A stretch of DNA of 64,000 bases from Neobacillus kokaensis (GTDB lineage: Bacteria; Bacillota; Bacilli; Bacillales; Cytobacillaceae), in the NCBI RefSeq assembly GCF_014656545.1, contig NZ_BNDS01000016.1, positions 52,127 through 116,126 of the forward strand, given 5' to 3'. The notes below the pieces were generated by a model. It was not told the DNA's origin and did not search any database. It was given only the letters and a program-made list of their open reading frames with translations. The first letter of the stretch is position 1. The number at the start of each line of letters is the position of its first letter. Below, one piece after another: positions 8,739-16,893 of this stretch. A program made the position numbers and the translations under genes.

Positions 8739-10268
8739 ATGACTATTACAAATCAAGAAACAGCGACTCAAACTTTAACTCATTTTATTGGCGGAGAGAT
8801 GATAGCAGGAAAAAGCGAACGTTTTGGGAAGGTTTATAATCCATCAACTGGTGAAGTAACAGCCCTTTGTCCGTTAGCCTCTAGAGAAGAGGTAAATGAA
8901 GCGGTGGAAATTGCACAAAAAGCATTTCCTGCATGGAAAAATACCTCTGTTGCCAAAAGGGTAGAGGTCATCTTTAATTTTAGAAATCTATTAGTTGAGA
9001 AAACCGACTGTTTAGCGAACATAATCGGTTTAGAAAACGGCAAAACTATTTCAGATGCAAAAGGAGAAGTGTTAAGAGGCATTGAAGCTGTTGATTTTGC
9101 GTTAAACGCCCCACACCTGTTAAAGGGGGAATATTCCATAAACGTCGGCGGCAAGATTAACTCGTATTCTATCAAACAGCCTTTAGGAGTAGTGGCAGCG
9201 ATATCGCCGTTTAATTTTCCAGTCATGGTCCCTCTTGCTATGACGATGATGGCCGTTGCTTGTGGTAATGCGGTCATTTTAAAACCGTCTGAGCGTGTTC
9301 CAAATTCAGCGCTATTTATCTCGGAATTATGGAAAAAAGCAGGTTTGCCTGATGGTATATGGACAGTCATTAATGGTGATAAGGAAGCAGTGGATACCCT
9401 TCTTGCTAATCCAAAAGTACATGCTATTTCATTTGTAGGGTCTACGAGAGTGGCGGAATATGTATACCACGAGGGAACTCGTCATAATAAGCGGGTGGCT
9501 GCTTTTGGCGGTGGGAAGAATCATATGGTAATCATGCCGGATGCCGATCTAGATCAAGCGGTAACTGCATTCCTCGGTGCAGCCTATGGCTCCGCTTCCC
9601 AGCGCTGTATGGCTATTTCAGTGGCAATGCCAGTTGGTAAAGGAACAGCAGAAGCCTTTGTAGAAAAATTAAAAACTCGTGTTGAAGAACTAAAGGTGGG
9701 GGCATATGACGATGCGGACGCCGATTTTGGTGCCGTCATTTCACAAGAATCAAAAGAAACTGTGATTCGTTATATTAACGAAAGTCTGAGTGAAGGTGCA
9801 CAACTATGTGTGGATGGGCGCCACCCGGAAATAAACGAGAAAGAAAAAGGATATTATCTAGGAGCTACGCTCTTAACCGGTGTAACGACTGAAATGAAAA
9901 TATATCAAGATGAAGTGTTCGGCCCAGCACGAATTGTCGTCGGTGTTAACAGTTTAGATGAAGCAATTCAACTAATTAATGATCATGAATATGGAAATGG
10001 AGTAACAATCTTCACAGAAAATGGAGCAGCAGCAAGAAGATTTACGGAACAAATTGAAGTGGGGATGGTTGGAGTAAATGTTCCGATTCCAATCCCGGTC
10101 GGCTACCATAACTTTGGAGGATGGAAAAACTCTAGATTTGGAGAAGGCCAAATGTTCGGTCCCGACACCGTCCGCTTCTTTACAAAAACGAAAACCATTT
10201 CCGAGAGATGGAACGATACAAAGGATATCGTAAATAAGACTGAATTTTCGTTTCCTAGTAATCAATGA
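8739..10268 (+). CDS. mmsA: CoA-acylating methylmalonate-semialdehyde dehydrogenase
   Basis: A 509-residue aldehyde dehydrogenase of the MmsA/IolA type. Visible are the N-terminal FIGGE start, the FNFPVMVP NAD-binding stretch, FVGSTRVAEY, and the catalytic Cys290 in SQRCMA. The family converts methylmalonate or malonate semialdehyde with CoA and NAD to propionyl-CoA or acetyl-CoA plus CO2. It is the last gene of the σ54-driven operon, with AAGGAGG upstream of the ATG. With the permease and dehydrogenase it makes a short route from an imported 3-hydroxyacid to an acyl-CoA. No inositol genes are nearby, so a role in inositol breakdown (IolA) is unlikely. Confidence 0.92.
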   Translation: MTITNQETATQTLTHFIGGEMIAGKSERFGKVYNPSTGEVTALCPLASREEVNEAVEIAQKAFPAWKNTSVAKRVEVIFNFRNLLVEKTDCLANIIGLENGKTISDAKGEVLRGIEAVDFALNAPHLLKGEYSINVGGKINSYSIKQPLGVVAAISPFNFPVMVPLAMTMMAVACGNAVILKPSERVPNSALFISELWKKAGLPDGIWTVINGDKEAVDTLLANPKVHAISFVGSTRVAEYVYHEGTRHNKRVAAFGGGKNHMVIMPDADLDQAVTAFLGAAYGSASQRCMAISVAMPVGKGTAEAFVEKLKTRVEELKVGAYDDADADFGAVISQESKETVIRYINESLSEGAQLCVDGRHPEINEKEKGYYLGATLLTGVTTEMKIYQDEVFGPARIVVGVNSLDEAIQLINDHEYGNGVTIFTENGAAARRFTEQIEVGMVGVNVPIPIPVGYHNFGGWKNSRFGEGQMFGPDTVRFFTKTKTISERWNDTKDIVNKTEFSFPSNQ

Positions 10269-10334
10269 TTGTTAGGTTTTTAAGAAAATAAGGAATTTTA
10301 CCATATAAAATATGGCTTTTACAATAAAAAGGAT

Positions 10335-10380
10335 AAATTTAACGGACAATAACTATTATTGTCCGTTAAATTTTGTCTTT
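10335..10380 (+). terminator. Intrinsic terminator after mmsA
   Basis: A perfect 18-bp stem (10335-10352 with 10356-10373, containing AACGGACAATAA) and a 3-base CTA loop, followed by TGTCTTT. Confidence 0.85.
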
Positions 10381-10433
10381 CTATATGACCGCAAAATAAA
10401 TTGATGAATATTTAGATTATTCATGCAACTTTG

Positions 10434-10463
10434 TTGACATCACCATATATTACAATCTATGAT
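10434..10463 (+). promoter_or_regulatory. Candidate σA promoter for the amidohydrolase
   Basis: A perfect TTGACA (10434-10439) and TATGAT (10458-10463), 18 bases apart, about 54 bases before the start codon. Confidence 0.55.
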
Positions 10464-10516
10464 AAAAAAAGTCATTAGTAAGGTGGCTATATAATAATGA
10501 TAGAGGAGGAAGGAAA

Positions 10517-12217
10517 TTGAAAAAACTGAGTGTTATATTTACTTTGTTCTTACTTTTTAGCATGGTGTCTGGTACTACATTTGCTTCTAATTTTAAAGAA
10601 AAGGAAGAAATGGCTGATACTGTATATTTAAACGGCAATATTTATACAGTAGATAAAAAGTTCTCAAAAGCAAAAGCAATGGCAATCAAAGGACAAAAAC
10701 TTATCTATGTAGGGAATAAAGGGCAAGCTAAGAAATACATAGGTGCAAACACGAAGGTAGTTGATTTAGAGGGGAAAACCGTCATTCCGGGATTAAATGA
10801 TGGTCATTTGCATTTTCCTAGAATAGGCATAAATTTACTTAAAATTGACGGCTTTAATAAACCAAAGGAAGAGATCTTGAATTTGGTAAAAGAAGAAGCC
10901 AATCGATTAAAGCCAGGAGAGTGGATTTTGGGATTTGGCTGGAACCATGAACTTTGGCCCGATAAGAAATTTCCAACCAAAGAGGAGCTTGACGCTGTTG
11001 CACCTGACAATCCCGTCGTGCTTACCAGAGTAGATGCACACTCAATTTGGGTAAACTCGCAGGCATTAGTAATTGGTGGAATAACGAAAGAAACTCCCGA
11101 CCCTCAAGGTGGTGAGATTATACGAGATTCCAACGGTGAACCAACCGGCGTTCTGATAGATACGGCCGGTACACCAGTTACTTCAAAGATTCCACCTTAT
11201 AGTACGGAGCGCGTAGAGGAAGGTTTATTAAAAGCTCAGGAAGAACTATTTAAAAATGGGATTACAAGCGCTACAGATGCTGGTTCACATCTAATTGATA
11301 TAAACAGCATGAAGAACCTCTATAAGCAAGGAGATCTAAAAGTTAGATTAAATGTAATGGTGGCCAATGGTGTAGGTGGAGCAACAGGTGAAAGCCTTGA
11401 ACATTATTACAAACATGGACCCGAAATCGGTTTATTCGGTGACCGATTAACAGTTAGATCCCTTAAACTTGTCGGTGATGGTTCTCTAGGTTCCCGAAGT
11501 GCAGCACTTTTGGAGGATTATAGTGATCGACCAGGACATAAAGGGAATTATAGATTCACAGATGAAGAGTTATATAGACTTGTTAAAGAAGCTCGTAAGT
11601 ATGGCTGGCAGGTGGCTGCTCATGCTATCGGGGATGGTGCGATTGAACAAGTCATTAACACTTACGAGAGAGTATTGAAGGAAGAACCGCTGAAGGATCA
11701 CCGCTGGAGAATCGAACATTTCCAAGTTGCTAACGCGAGCGAAATTCAACGTATTGCCGAGCTTGGTATCCTTCCATCCATGCAGCCTGTTCATGCGACT
11801 TCCGATAAAAATATGGCGGAGGATCGAGTTGGACCTGAAAGAATAAAATATTCCTATGCGTGGCGAAAGGTAATTGATGCTGGCTCACATATTGTTGGAG
11901 GTTCAGATGCTCCGGTTGAATTGGTCAATCCTTTTCATGGATTATATGCAGCTGTTACACGTATGGACCGTGATGGGGAACCTGACGGAGGCTGGTATTC
12001 TGAAGAGAGTATGACAAGAGAGGAAGCTCTAAAAGCATTTACAATCTGGGCTGCAGAAGGAAGTTTCGAAGAGAAAATCAAAGGATCATTGGAGGCAGGA
12101 AAATTAGCTGACTTTCTGGTAGTTGACAGAGATCCTATGGAATGCCCAGAAGAACTATTGAAAGACATTCAAGTGCTCTCTACAGTATTAGGTGGAGATG
12201 TTGTATATAAAAAATAA
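10517..12217 (+). CDS. Secreted YtcJ-like amidohydrolase (amidohydrolase family 3)
   Basis: A 566-residue metal-dependent amidohydrolase. A Sec-type signal peptide (KK, a hydrophobic core, then cleavage near TTFAS, about residue 24) suggests export. The metal motif PGLNDGHLHFP, GDGSLGSRSA, HAIGDGAIEQV, RIEHFQ and GGSDAPVE are the signature blocks of the YtcJ group. The family contains exoenzymes acting on formamides, N-acyl amino acids and similar bonds; the substrate is unknown. The start is a TTG at 10517, 5 bases after GAGGAGGAAGG. It is monocistronic, with its own promoter and terminator. A signal peptide is uncommon in this family. Confidence 0.9.
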   Translation: MKKLSVIFTLFLLFSMVSGTTFASNFKEKEEMADTVYLNGNIYTVDKKFSKAKAMAIKGQKLIYVGNKGQAKKYIGANTKVVDLEGKTVIPGLNDGHLHFPRIGINLLKIDGFNKPKEEILNLVKEEANRLKPGEWILGFGWNHELWPDKKFPTKEELDAVAPDNPVVLTRVDAHSIWVNSQALVIGGITKETPDPQGGEIIRDSNGEPTGVLIDTAGTPVTSKIPPYSTERVEEGLLKAQEELFKNGITSATDAGSHLIDINSMKNLYKQGDLKVRLNVMVANGVGGATGESLEHYYKHGPEIGLFGDRLTVRSLKLVGDGSLGSRSAALLEDYSDRPGHKGNYRFTDEELYRLVKEARKYGWQVAAHAIGDGAIEQVINTYERVLKEEPLKDHRWRIEHFQVANASEIQRIAELGILPSMQPVHATSDKNMAEDRVGPERIKYSYAWRKVIDAGSHIVGGSDAPVELVNPFHGLYAAVTRMDRDGEPDGGWYSEESMTREEALKAFTIWAAEGSFEEKIKGSLEAGKLADFLVVDRDPMECPEELLKDIQVLSTVLGGDVVYKK

Positions 12218-12225
12218 ATTCAAAC

Positions 12226-12254
12226 AAGACTGCTGAGCAATCAGCAGTCTTTTG
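12226..12254. terminator. Terminator between converging genes
   Basis: AAGACTGCTGA (12226-12236), a GCAA tetraloop, and TCAGCAGTCTT (12241-12251), then TT. It lies between two convergent genes and may serve both strands. Confidence 0.85.
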
Positions 12255-12309
12255 AATGGGATTTAGGTCCATATTTTAATTGGATGTCAAATTGTATATA
12301 TACTAGACG

Positions 12310-14319
12310 CTATAATTTTTTGATATTTACAAACGTGTCATACAATGCCGGTTCTAACGCTATACCTTTTGGCCCTGCAGGCACCAAATAGTTAATGGTG
12401 ACTTGGGAGTGGGGGTACCACCTTTGATAAATAATGACAATATCTTTTGGAACTTGATGACTATATACGGCTTTAATCTCTATCGAAGATTGTTCATTGA
12501 AAACAGTGACGATTTCCCCATTAAAAATATTTAATTCCTTTGCTGCTTTTGGATTTATTTCTACTATGGCCTCTTCTTCACCAGATAGATGTAAAAAATG
12601 AAATTGAGAATTAATGGCATATGGATGGTGAGGGGTCATCAGCCAGAATGGATAATCGTTTGTCGGCATTTTCACTTCAGTAAAGATCCCCATCGGTTGT
12701 TGATTCGCTTGCTTTGCTGCTTCTGAATAGAACTGAAACTTTCCTGTTTTCGTATCAAATTGCCTGTCGTCCCAAGCCGTTTTTGGAAGATTGGCAGCTA
12801 CAGTGGAACTTCCTCTCAAATCAGAAACAGACTGAACCGAATAACGGCTAAATACCTTATCGTTAAATTGTGCATTTAAATATTCCTCTTCTGAATAATG
12901 GATTGGAAATGAACATAGTTCAGGGGAAAGCTGTTGAAGCCTTAACGCCAGTTCTTTCATCATACTCCATTCACTTTTGCTTTCATAATAAGGTGAAATT
13001 GCCTTTTCATTCAAGGCTAATTCGTTATGCCACCAACTCATTACAACGTCCATTTCTTCAAAATGGGTGGTGGTCGGTAAAACGAGATTGGACATTTGGG
13101 CTGTAGGTGTCAAAAAATGATCCACAGTTACAACAAAAGGAATATCCTTCATAACCTGCTCCATATATTTCGAATTAGGTTCTTGGGTTAAAGGATTTGC
13201 ACATGAAATCCACATCATGTCAATCGGTAATGATTCTTGCAGCTGACTCGTATGGACAAGCCGGTTGCTCCCATTTAACCTGTTAAAGTCTTGATTATTA
13301 AATAGCAGTGAATCATTTCCTCTAAAAAAGATACCCCCGCCTGTTTTTCCAATATCACCGCGGACAACAGCTAAAGCTTCAATGGCGCGAATGGCTTGAC
13401 CACCATTAGAGTGCTTTGAAAGTCCATCCCCAATTACGTAAGAAACGGCTTCGGCTTCCGTCAGCCATTTCAACAATAAATCAATGGCTTCGTGAGGAAC
13501 ACTGCATTTTAGTAAATATTCTCTTACATTTATTCCATCAATCATCTTGAAAAACGCATCAACTCCATAGGAATGAGGGGTTAAAAAATCCTTATCAACA
13601 GCATTTTTCTCGAATAAGCCTTTCGTTAACACAGTGGCTAATGCTCCATCCGTACTTGGCCGCAGTTGAATATATAAATCAGCCAGTTCGGCTGTTTGGG
13701 TATAAACTGGATCGATGACGACAATTTTTGCACCTTTTATCTTTGCCTCAATGATAAATGGAATAAGGTGAATATTGGTTGCCGCCGGATTGGCTCCCCA
13801 GATGATCACCATAGAGGAATCCATTATCGAGGCTGGATCAGACATTTTAACGGCACCGAGATCATAGTCAATTGCTTTAAAACTAGCTGAGAAGGATGGT
13901 GATGCTATGATTCTAGTCGTTTCCCCTAGACTTGAAAAAAACTCATCCGTTACAAAATGATGTACGCCTATATTTCCGGTCCCTTTATATAAAGAAAGCG
14001 GGAGGAAGCTTCCATAGCGTCTATGAATGTTTATCATTTCACTAATAATTAGATCGAAGGCTTTTTCCCAAGTGATTGGTCTAAATTTACCTGATCCCTT
14101 CACTTTTTGATAGTAAGGAAACTTTAATCGGTCTCGATGACTATTTTTTTCGATATAAGAAAATCCTTTTGCACATAGTTTCCCCTTTGTATAAGGGTGA
14201 GCAGGATCTCCTGTTATATGAGCGAGGGACGCATTTTCTACATAGGTATTCATTGTGCACGAGCTGGGACAGTTTCTAGGACAAACATTCTTATAAATCC
14301 TCGTTGCCTGTTTATTCAT
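12310..14319 (-). CDS. Cytoplasmic molybdopterin-dependent oxidoreductase (DMSO-reductase superfamily)
   Basis: A 669-residue molybdopterin enzyme. The N-terminus carries a [4Fe-4S] motif (CPRNCPSSC with the distant CAKG) and the usual molybdopterin domains follow; a dinucleotide-binding C-terminal domain includes LMTPHHPYAINSQ. There is no twin-arginine signal, unlike the related enzyme at 16894, so this one should stay in the cytoplasm. The family transfers oxygen atoms or oxidises formate-like substrates; the reaction cannot be told. It diverges from a four-cluster ferredoxin-like protein, a probable electron-transfer partner, across 171 bp, and a PucR regulator follows that gene. Confidence 0.88.
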   Translation of the reverse strand: MNKQATRIYKNVCPRNCPSSCTMNTYVENASLAHITGDPAHPYTKGKLCAKGFSYIEKNSHRDRLKFPYYQKVKGSGKFRPITWEKAFDLIISEMINIHRRYGSFLPLSLYKGTGNIGVHHFVTDEFFSSLGETTRIIASPSFSASFKAIDYDLGAVKMSDPASIMDSSMVIIWGANPAATNIHLIPFIIEAKIKGAKIVVIDPVYTQTAELADLYIQLRPSTDGALATVLTKGLFEKNAVDKDFLTPHSYGVDAFFKMIDGINVREYLLKCSVPHEAIDLLLKWLTEAEAVSYVIGDGLSKHSNGGQAIRAIEALAVVRGDIGKTGGGIFFRGNDSLLFNNQDFNRLNGSNRLVHTSQLQESLPIDMMWISCANPLTQEPNSKYMEQVMKDIPFVVTVDHFLTPTAQMSNLVLPTTTHFEEMDVVMSWWHNELALNEKAISPYYESKSEWSMMKELALRLQQLSPELCSFPIHYSEEEYLNAQFNDKVFSRYSVQSVSDLRGSSTVAANLPKTAWDDRQFDTKTGKFQFYSEAAKQANQQPMGIFTEVKMPTNDYPFWLMTPHHPYAINSQFHFLHLSGEEEAIVEINPKAAKELNIFNGEIVTVFNEQSSIEIKAVYSHQVPKDIVIIYQRWYPHSQVTINYLVPAGPKGIALEPALYDTFVNIKKL

Positions 14320-14490
14320 GTTTGCTCACCTCGAAATAATCTTCATGATGATTAGTGGACACAAAATTGTCGGTAAAAGTTCATCGAATAGTAGAATAGG
14401 TGTCAATTAATCCTTTAGATATATTTTAAACTATAAATAGATTGGAATTGTGTCTAAAAAAGGAATCTAAATCAAGGAGGAAATGACACG

Positions 14491-15048
14491 ATGACCGCTC
14501 ATATCGTATTTTCCATCGATCTTAATCGATGTATTAATTGTAAAACCTGTGAGATGGCATGTAATGACCATTACGGTTTAATGGGCATCCATCGTAGAAA
14601 TGTGTTCACGTATGAATCAGAATCTGATGAAAAGCAGCGCCTCCATGTTTCGATGTCGTGTAATCATTGTCTAAATCCTGTTTGTGTCTATATATGTCCG
14701 GAGAATAATTTTCAAAAACGCGGGGATGGTATTGTTATTCATGAACCAAGCCGCTGCAAAGGCTGCAAGCTTTGTATTAATGCTTGCCCTTTTCACGCTC
14801 CTAAGTTTAATCCTAAAACAAATAGAGTAGATAAATGTAATTTCTGCGTAGAAAGAATTGATCAGGGCTTGAGGCCCATTTGTGTGGAAAACTGTACGAC
14901 AGGTGCTCTCAGCATAATGATGCTGGATACAAATGAAATTGAATCTAATAGTTTGAAAAGTGCAGAGTTACCAATTGCAGGATACACCAAGCCTTCTATC
15001 AATATTTTAAAAAAACAACAAGGGTACACTTTTTTTAGAGAAGGATGA
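14491..15048 (+). CDS. 4Fe-4S dicluster electron-transfer subunit (DmsB/HycB-like)
   Basis: A 185-residue iron-sulfur protein with four cysteine groups: CINCKTCEMAC, CNHCLNPVCVYIC, CKGCKLCINAC and CNFCVERIDQG...CVENC, the arrangement of DmsB/NrfC/HycB subunits that carry up to four [4Fe-4S] clusters. No signal or membrane anchor is seen. The divergent molybdopterin enzyme at 12310-14319 is the probable partner. A GGAGGAAATG site sits before the ATG. The PucR regulator begins only 8 bp after the stop, suggesting one transcript. Confidence 0.9.
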   Translation: MTAHIVFSIDLNRCINCKTCEMACNDHYGLMGIHRRNVFTYESESDEKQRLHVSMSCNHCLNPVCVYICPENNFQKRGDGIVIHEPSRCKGCKLCINACPFHAPKFNPKTNRVDKCNFCVERIDQGLRPICVENCTTGALSIMMLDTNEIESNSLKSAELPIAGYTKPSINILKKQQGYTFFREG

Positions 15049-15055
15049 TCGCAGA

Positions 15056-16615
15056 ATGAAGGTTTCATTACAAGATTTACTATATTGTATACCATTGTAT
15101 CAGCTGACCTTTTTAACTTCGTTGCCAAAGAATCAGGTCTATTATGACAACATTGCAACCTCTATTGAAGATAAGAGGTTTGAAAGTCCAACCTTATTAG
15201 TAATCCAATCAAGTGAAGAGTGTTTAAAGTTAAACCAAAAAGAACGTGCCCACCAATTGATACAAGATCATCATTTAATGGGCATCATTATAGGTATTCA
15301 TACGACTATACCAATACTTGATGAAGCCTTGTCCCTTTTTCAACAATGCCGGGTACCTATTATACAAGTAGAGAATGCTTCTGCATTGACAATATTTCAG
15401 CAAAAGAATAATCCTCATTATTCATTTTGTCAGATAAGTATGGAGTTAAATGGATTTATGAATAAGGGGTTTATGAATATAGCTGCTGGTTTATCTTTGG
15501 CTTTAGAAACGCCATTTCTATACTTAAACGAACATGATGAACTTCTTTGGCAGGTTGGTCCAGAGGCAGAATTGCAAAAAGCTCTTTGCTTTCTTAAATT
15601 ATATAAAAAATTCAGGAATAACGCTCTACAAGCTCGTTCTGTCAATGATGAAGCGCATTCGTTTGAAGCATACCCGATTAATATTGCAGGGCAAATTAGT
15701 CTAACGTTGATCGCATCAGTCCATTTAGTGGATTGGCAGAAAAAGATGATTGATAAATTAATTGGATTGACGGCCCTTTTTTTTCAAACAGAAGAAATGT
15801 TTCGGGAACAGCAGGAAAGATTTAAGGAGCACTTTTTATACGATCTTCTCTATCATAAGTTTGAATCCAAAAAGGTCATGGTTACGCAAGGAAAAGTGTG
15901 GGGGTGGAACTTGGAAAAGCCGCACCACTTATTTGTCATAAACGTCCACCCATCTAATGATGTCATGGAGAATATGGAGTGGCTGGATGAAATGATCGTT
16001 CATATAGAGACAGAAAAACAAGAATTAAATGAGAACATCATTATTTTTCCATTTCAAGACCAGATTGTCATGTTATTAGAGGATAGTTTACCAAGAAGCC
16101 AAAGTGAAAGAAAGGGAGCTGCTCTTGAAATTGCCGGACAAATAGAGAAGGGGCTAACAAGCAAATGGCCTGACTGCCAATTCTGGATTGGGATAGGGAA
16201 ATGGTACCAAGATTCTATTAATCTGAATAAAAGCTATCAAGAAGCGAAAATAGCATTACAATTTGGGCAGGTTTGGTTTGAGAAAAAACGGATTTTTCAT
16301 ATGAGTGACCTGGGCCTGCTCTACCTGCTAACCCATGTTCACCGCGAGATCCTCTATGATTATAGTAAAGAATATTTGTCATCACTTATTGAGAGTGACG
16401 AGGAAAATGGAACAGAATATGTGAAAACACTGAAAGCATTTATTCAGCATCAAGGTATTATAACTGACGTATCCGAAGCGCTGTTTGTCCACCCTAATAC
16501 CTTAAGGAATCGGCTGAAGAAAATTGAAAATCTTACGGGTGTCGATCTCCAAAAGCCGGAAGAATTTATGAACTTGATGACAGCAGTGAAAATTCATTTC
16601 TCCATGTCTCTTTAA
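15056..16615 (+). CDS. PucR-family transcriptional regulator
   Basis: A 519-residue regulator with an N-terminal PucR purine-catabolism-like domain (about 8-130), a GGDEF-like middle (about 280-400) and a C-terminal PucR helix-turn-helix, recognised from FVHPNTLRNRLKKIENLTG (about 485-503). PucR proteins often control catabolic or Mo-enzyme genes in bacilli. It is co-directional and nearly contiguous with the FeS subunit gene, so it probably controls the divergent molybdoenzyme pair and perhaps the larger operon starting at 16894. The ligand is unknown. Confidence 0.9.
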   Translation: MKVSLQDLLYCIPLYQLTFLTSLPKNQVYYDNIATSIEDKRFESPTLLVIQSSEECLKLNQKERAHQLIQDHHLMGIIIGIHTTIPILDEALSLFQQCRVPIIQVENASALTIFQQKNNPHYSFCQISMELNGFMNKGFMNIAAGLSLALETPFLYLNEHDELLWQVGPEAELQKALCFLKLYKKFRNNALQARSVNDEAHSFEAYPINIAGQISLTLIASVHLVDWQKKMIDKLIGLTALFFQTEEMFREQQERFKEHFLYDLLYHKFESKKVMVTQGKVWGWNLEKPHHLFVINVHPSNDVMENMEWLDEMIVHIETEKQELNENIIIFPFQDQIVMLLEDSLPRSQSERKGAALEIAGQIEKGLTSKWPDCQFWIGIGKWYQDSINLNKSYQEAKIALQFGQVWFEKKRIFHMSDLGLLYLLTHVHREILYDYSKEYLSSLIESDEENGTEYVKTLKAFIQHQGIITDVSEALFVHPNTLRNRLKKIENLTGVDLQKPEEFMNLMTAVKIHFSMSL

Positions 16616-16623
16616 CATATTAG

Positions 16624-16658
16624 AAAGCAGCTTCTAAGTTTTAAAGGCTGCTTTTTCT
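16624..16658 (+). terminator. Intrinsic terminator after the PucR gene
   Basis: AAAGCAGC (16624-16631) pairs with GCTGCTTT (16647-16654), followed by T residues. Confidence 0.8.
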
Positions 16659-16893
16659 TTCGTTATTAAGTAATAATCACTCTTACCGTTCAAAAGTTTT
16701 TCACTTTTGCTCATAAATTTTGGAAAAAGGACTGTTAAAAGTGAACAATTAGGGCTGCTTAAGTATGGAGAAGTCTACACTCCTCATTACAGGTTGTGAG
16801 CAGTAAAATGAAGCTGTAGATAACAGTTGAGGTATTCTTATAGATTACTCACCCAACTTATTAATAAGAAAAACTAGTGAAAGGAGAGTCATT

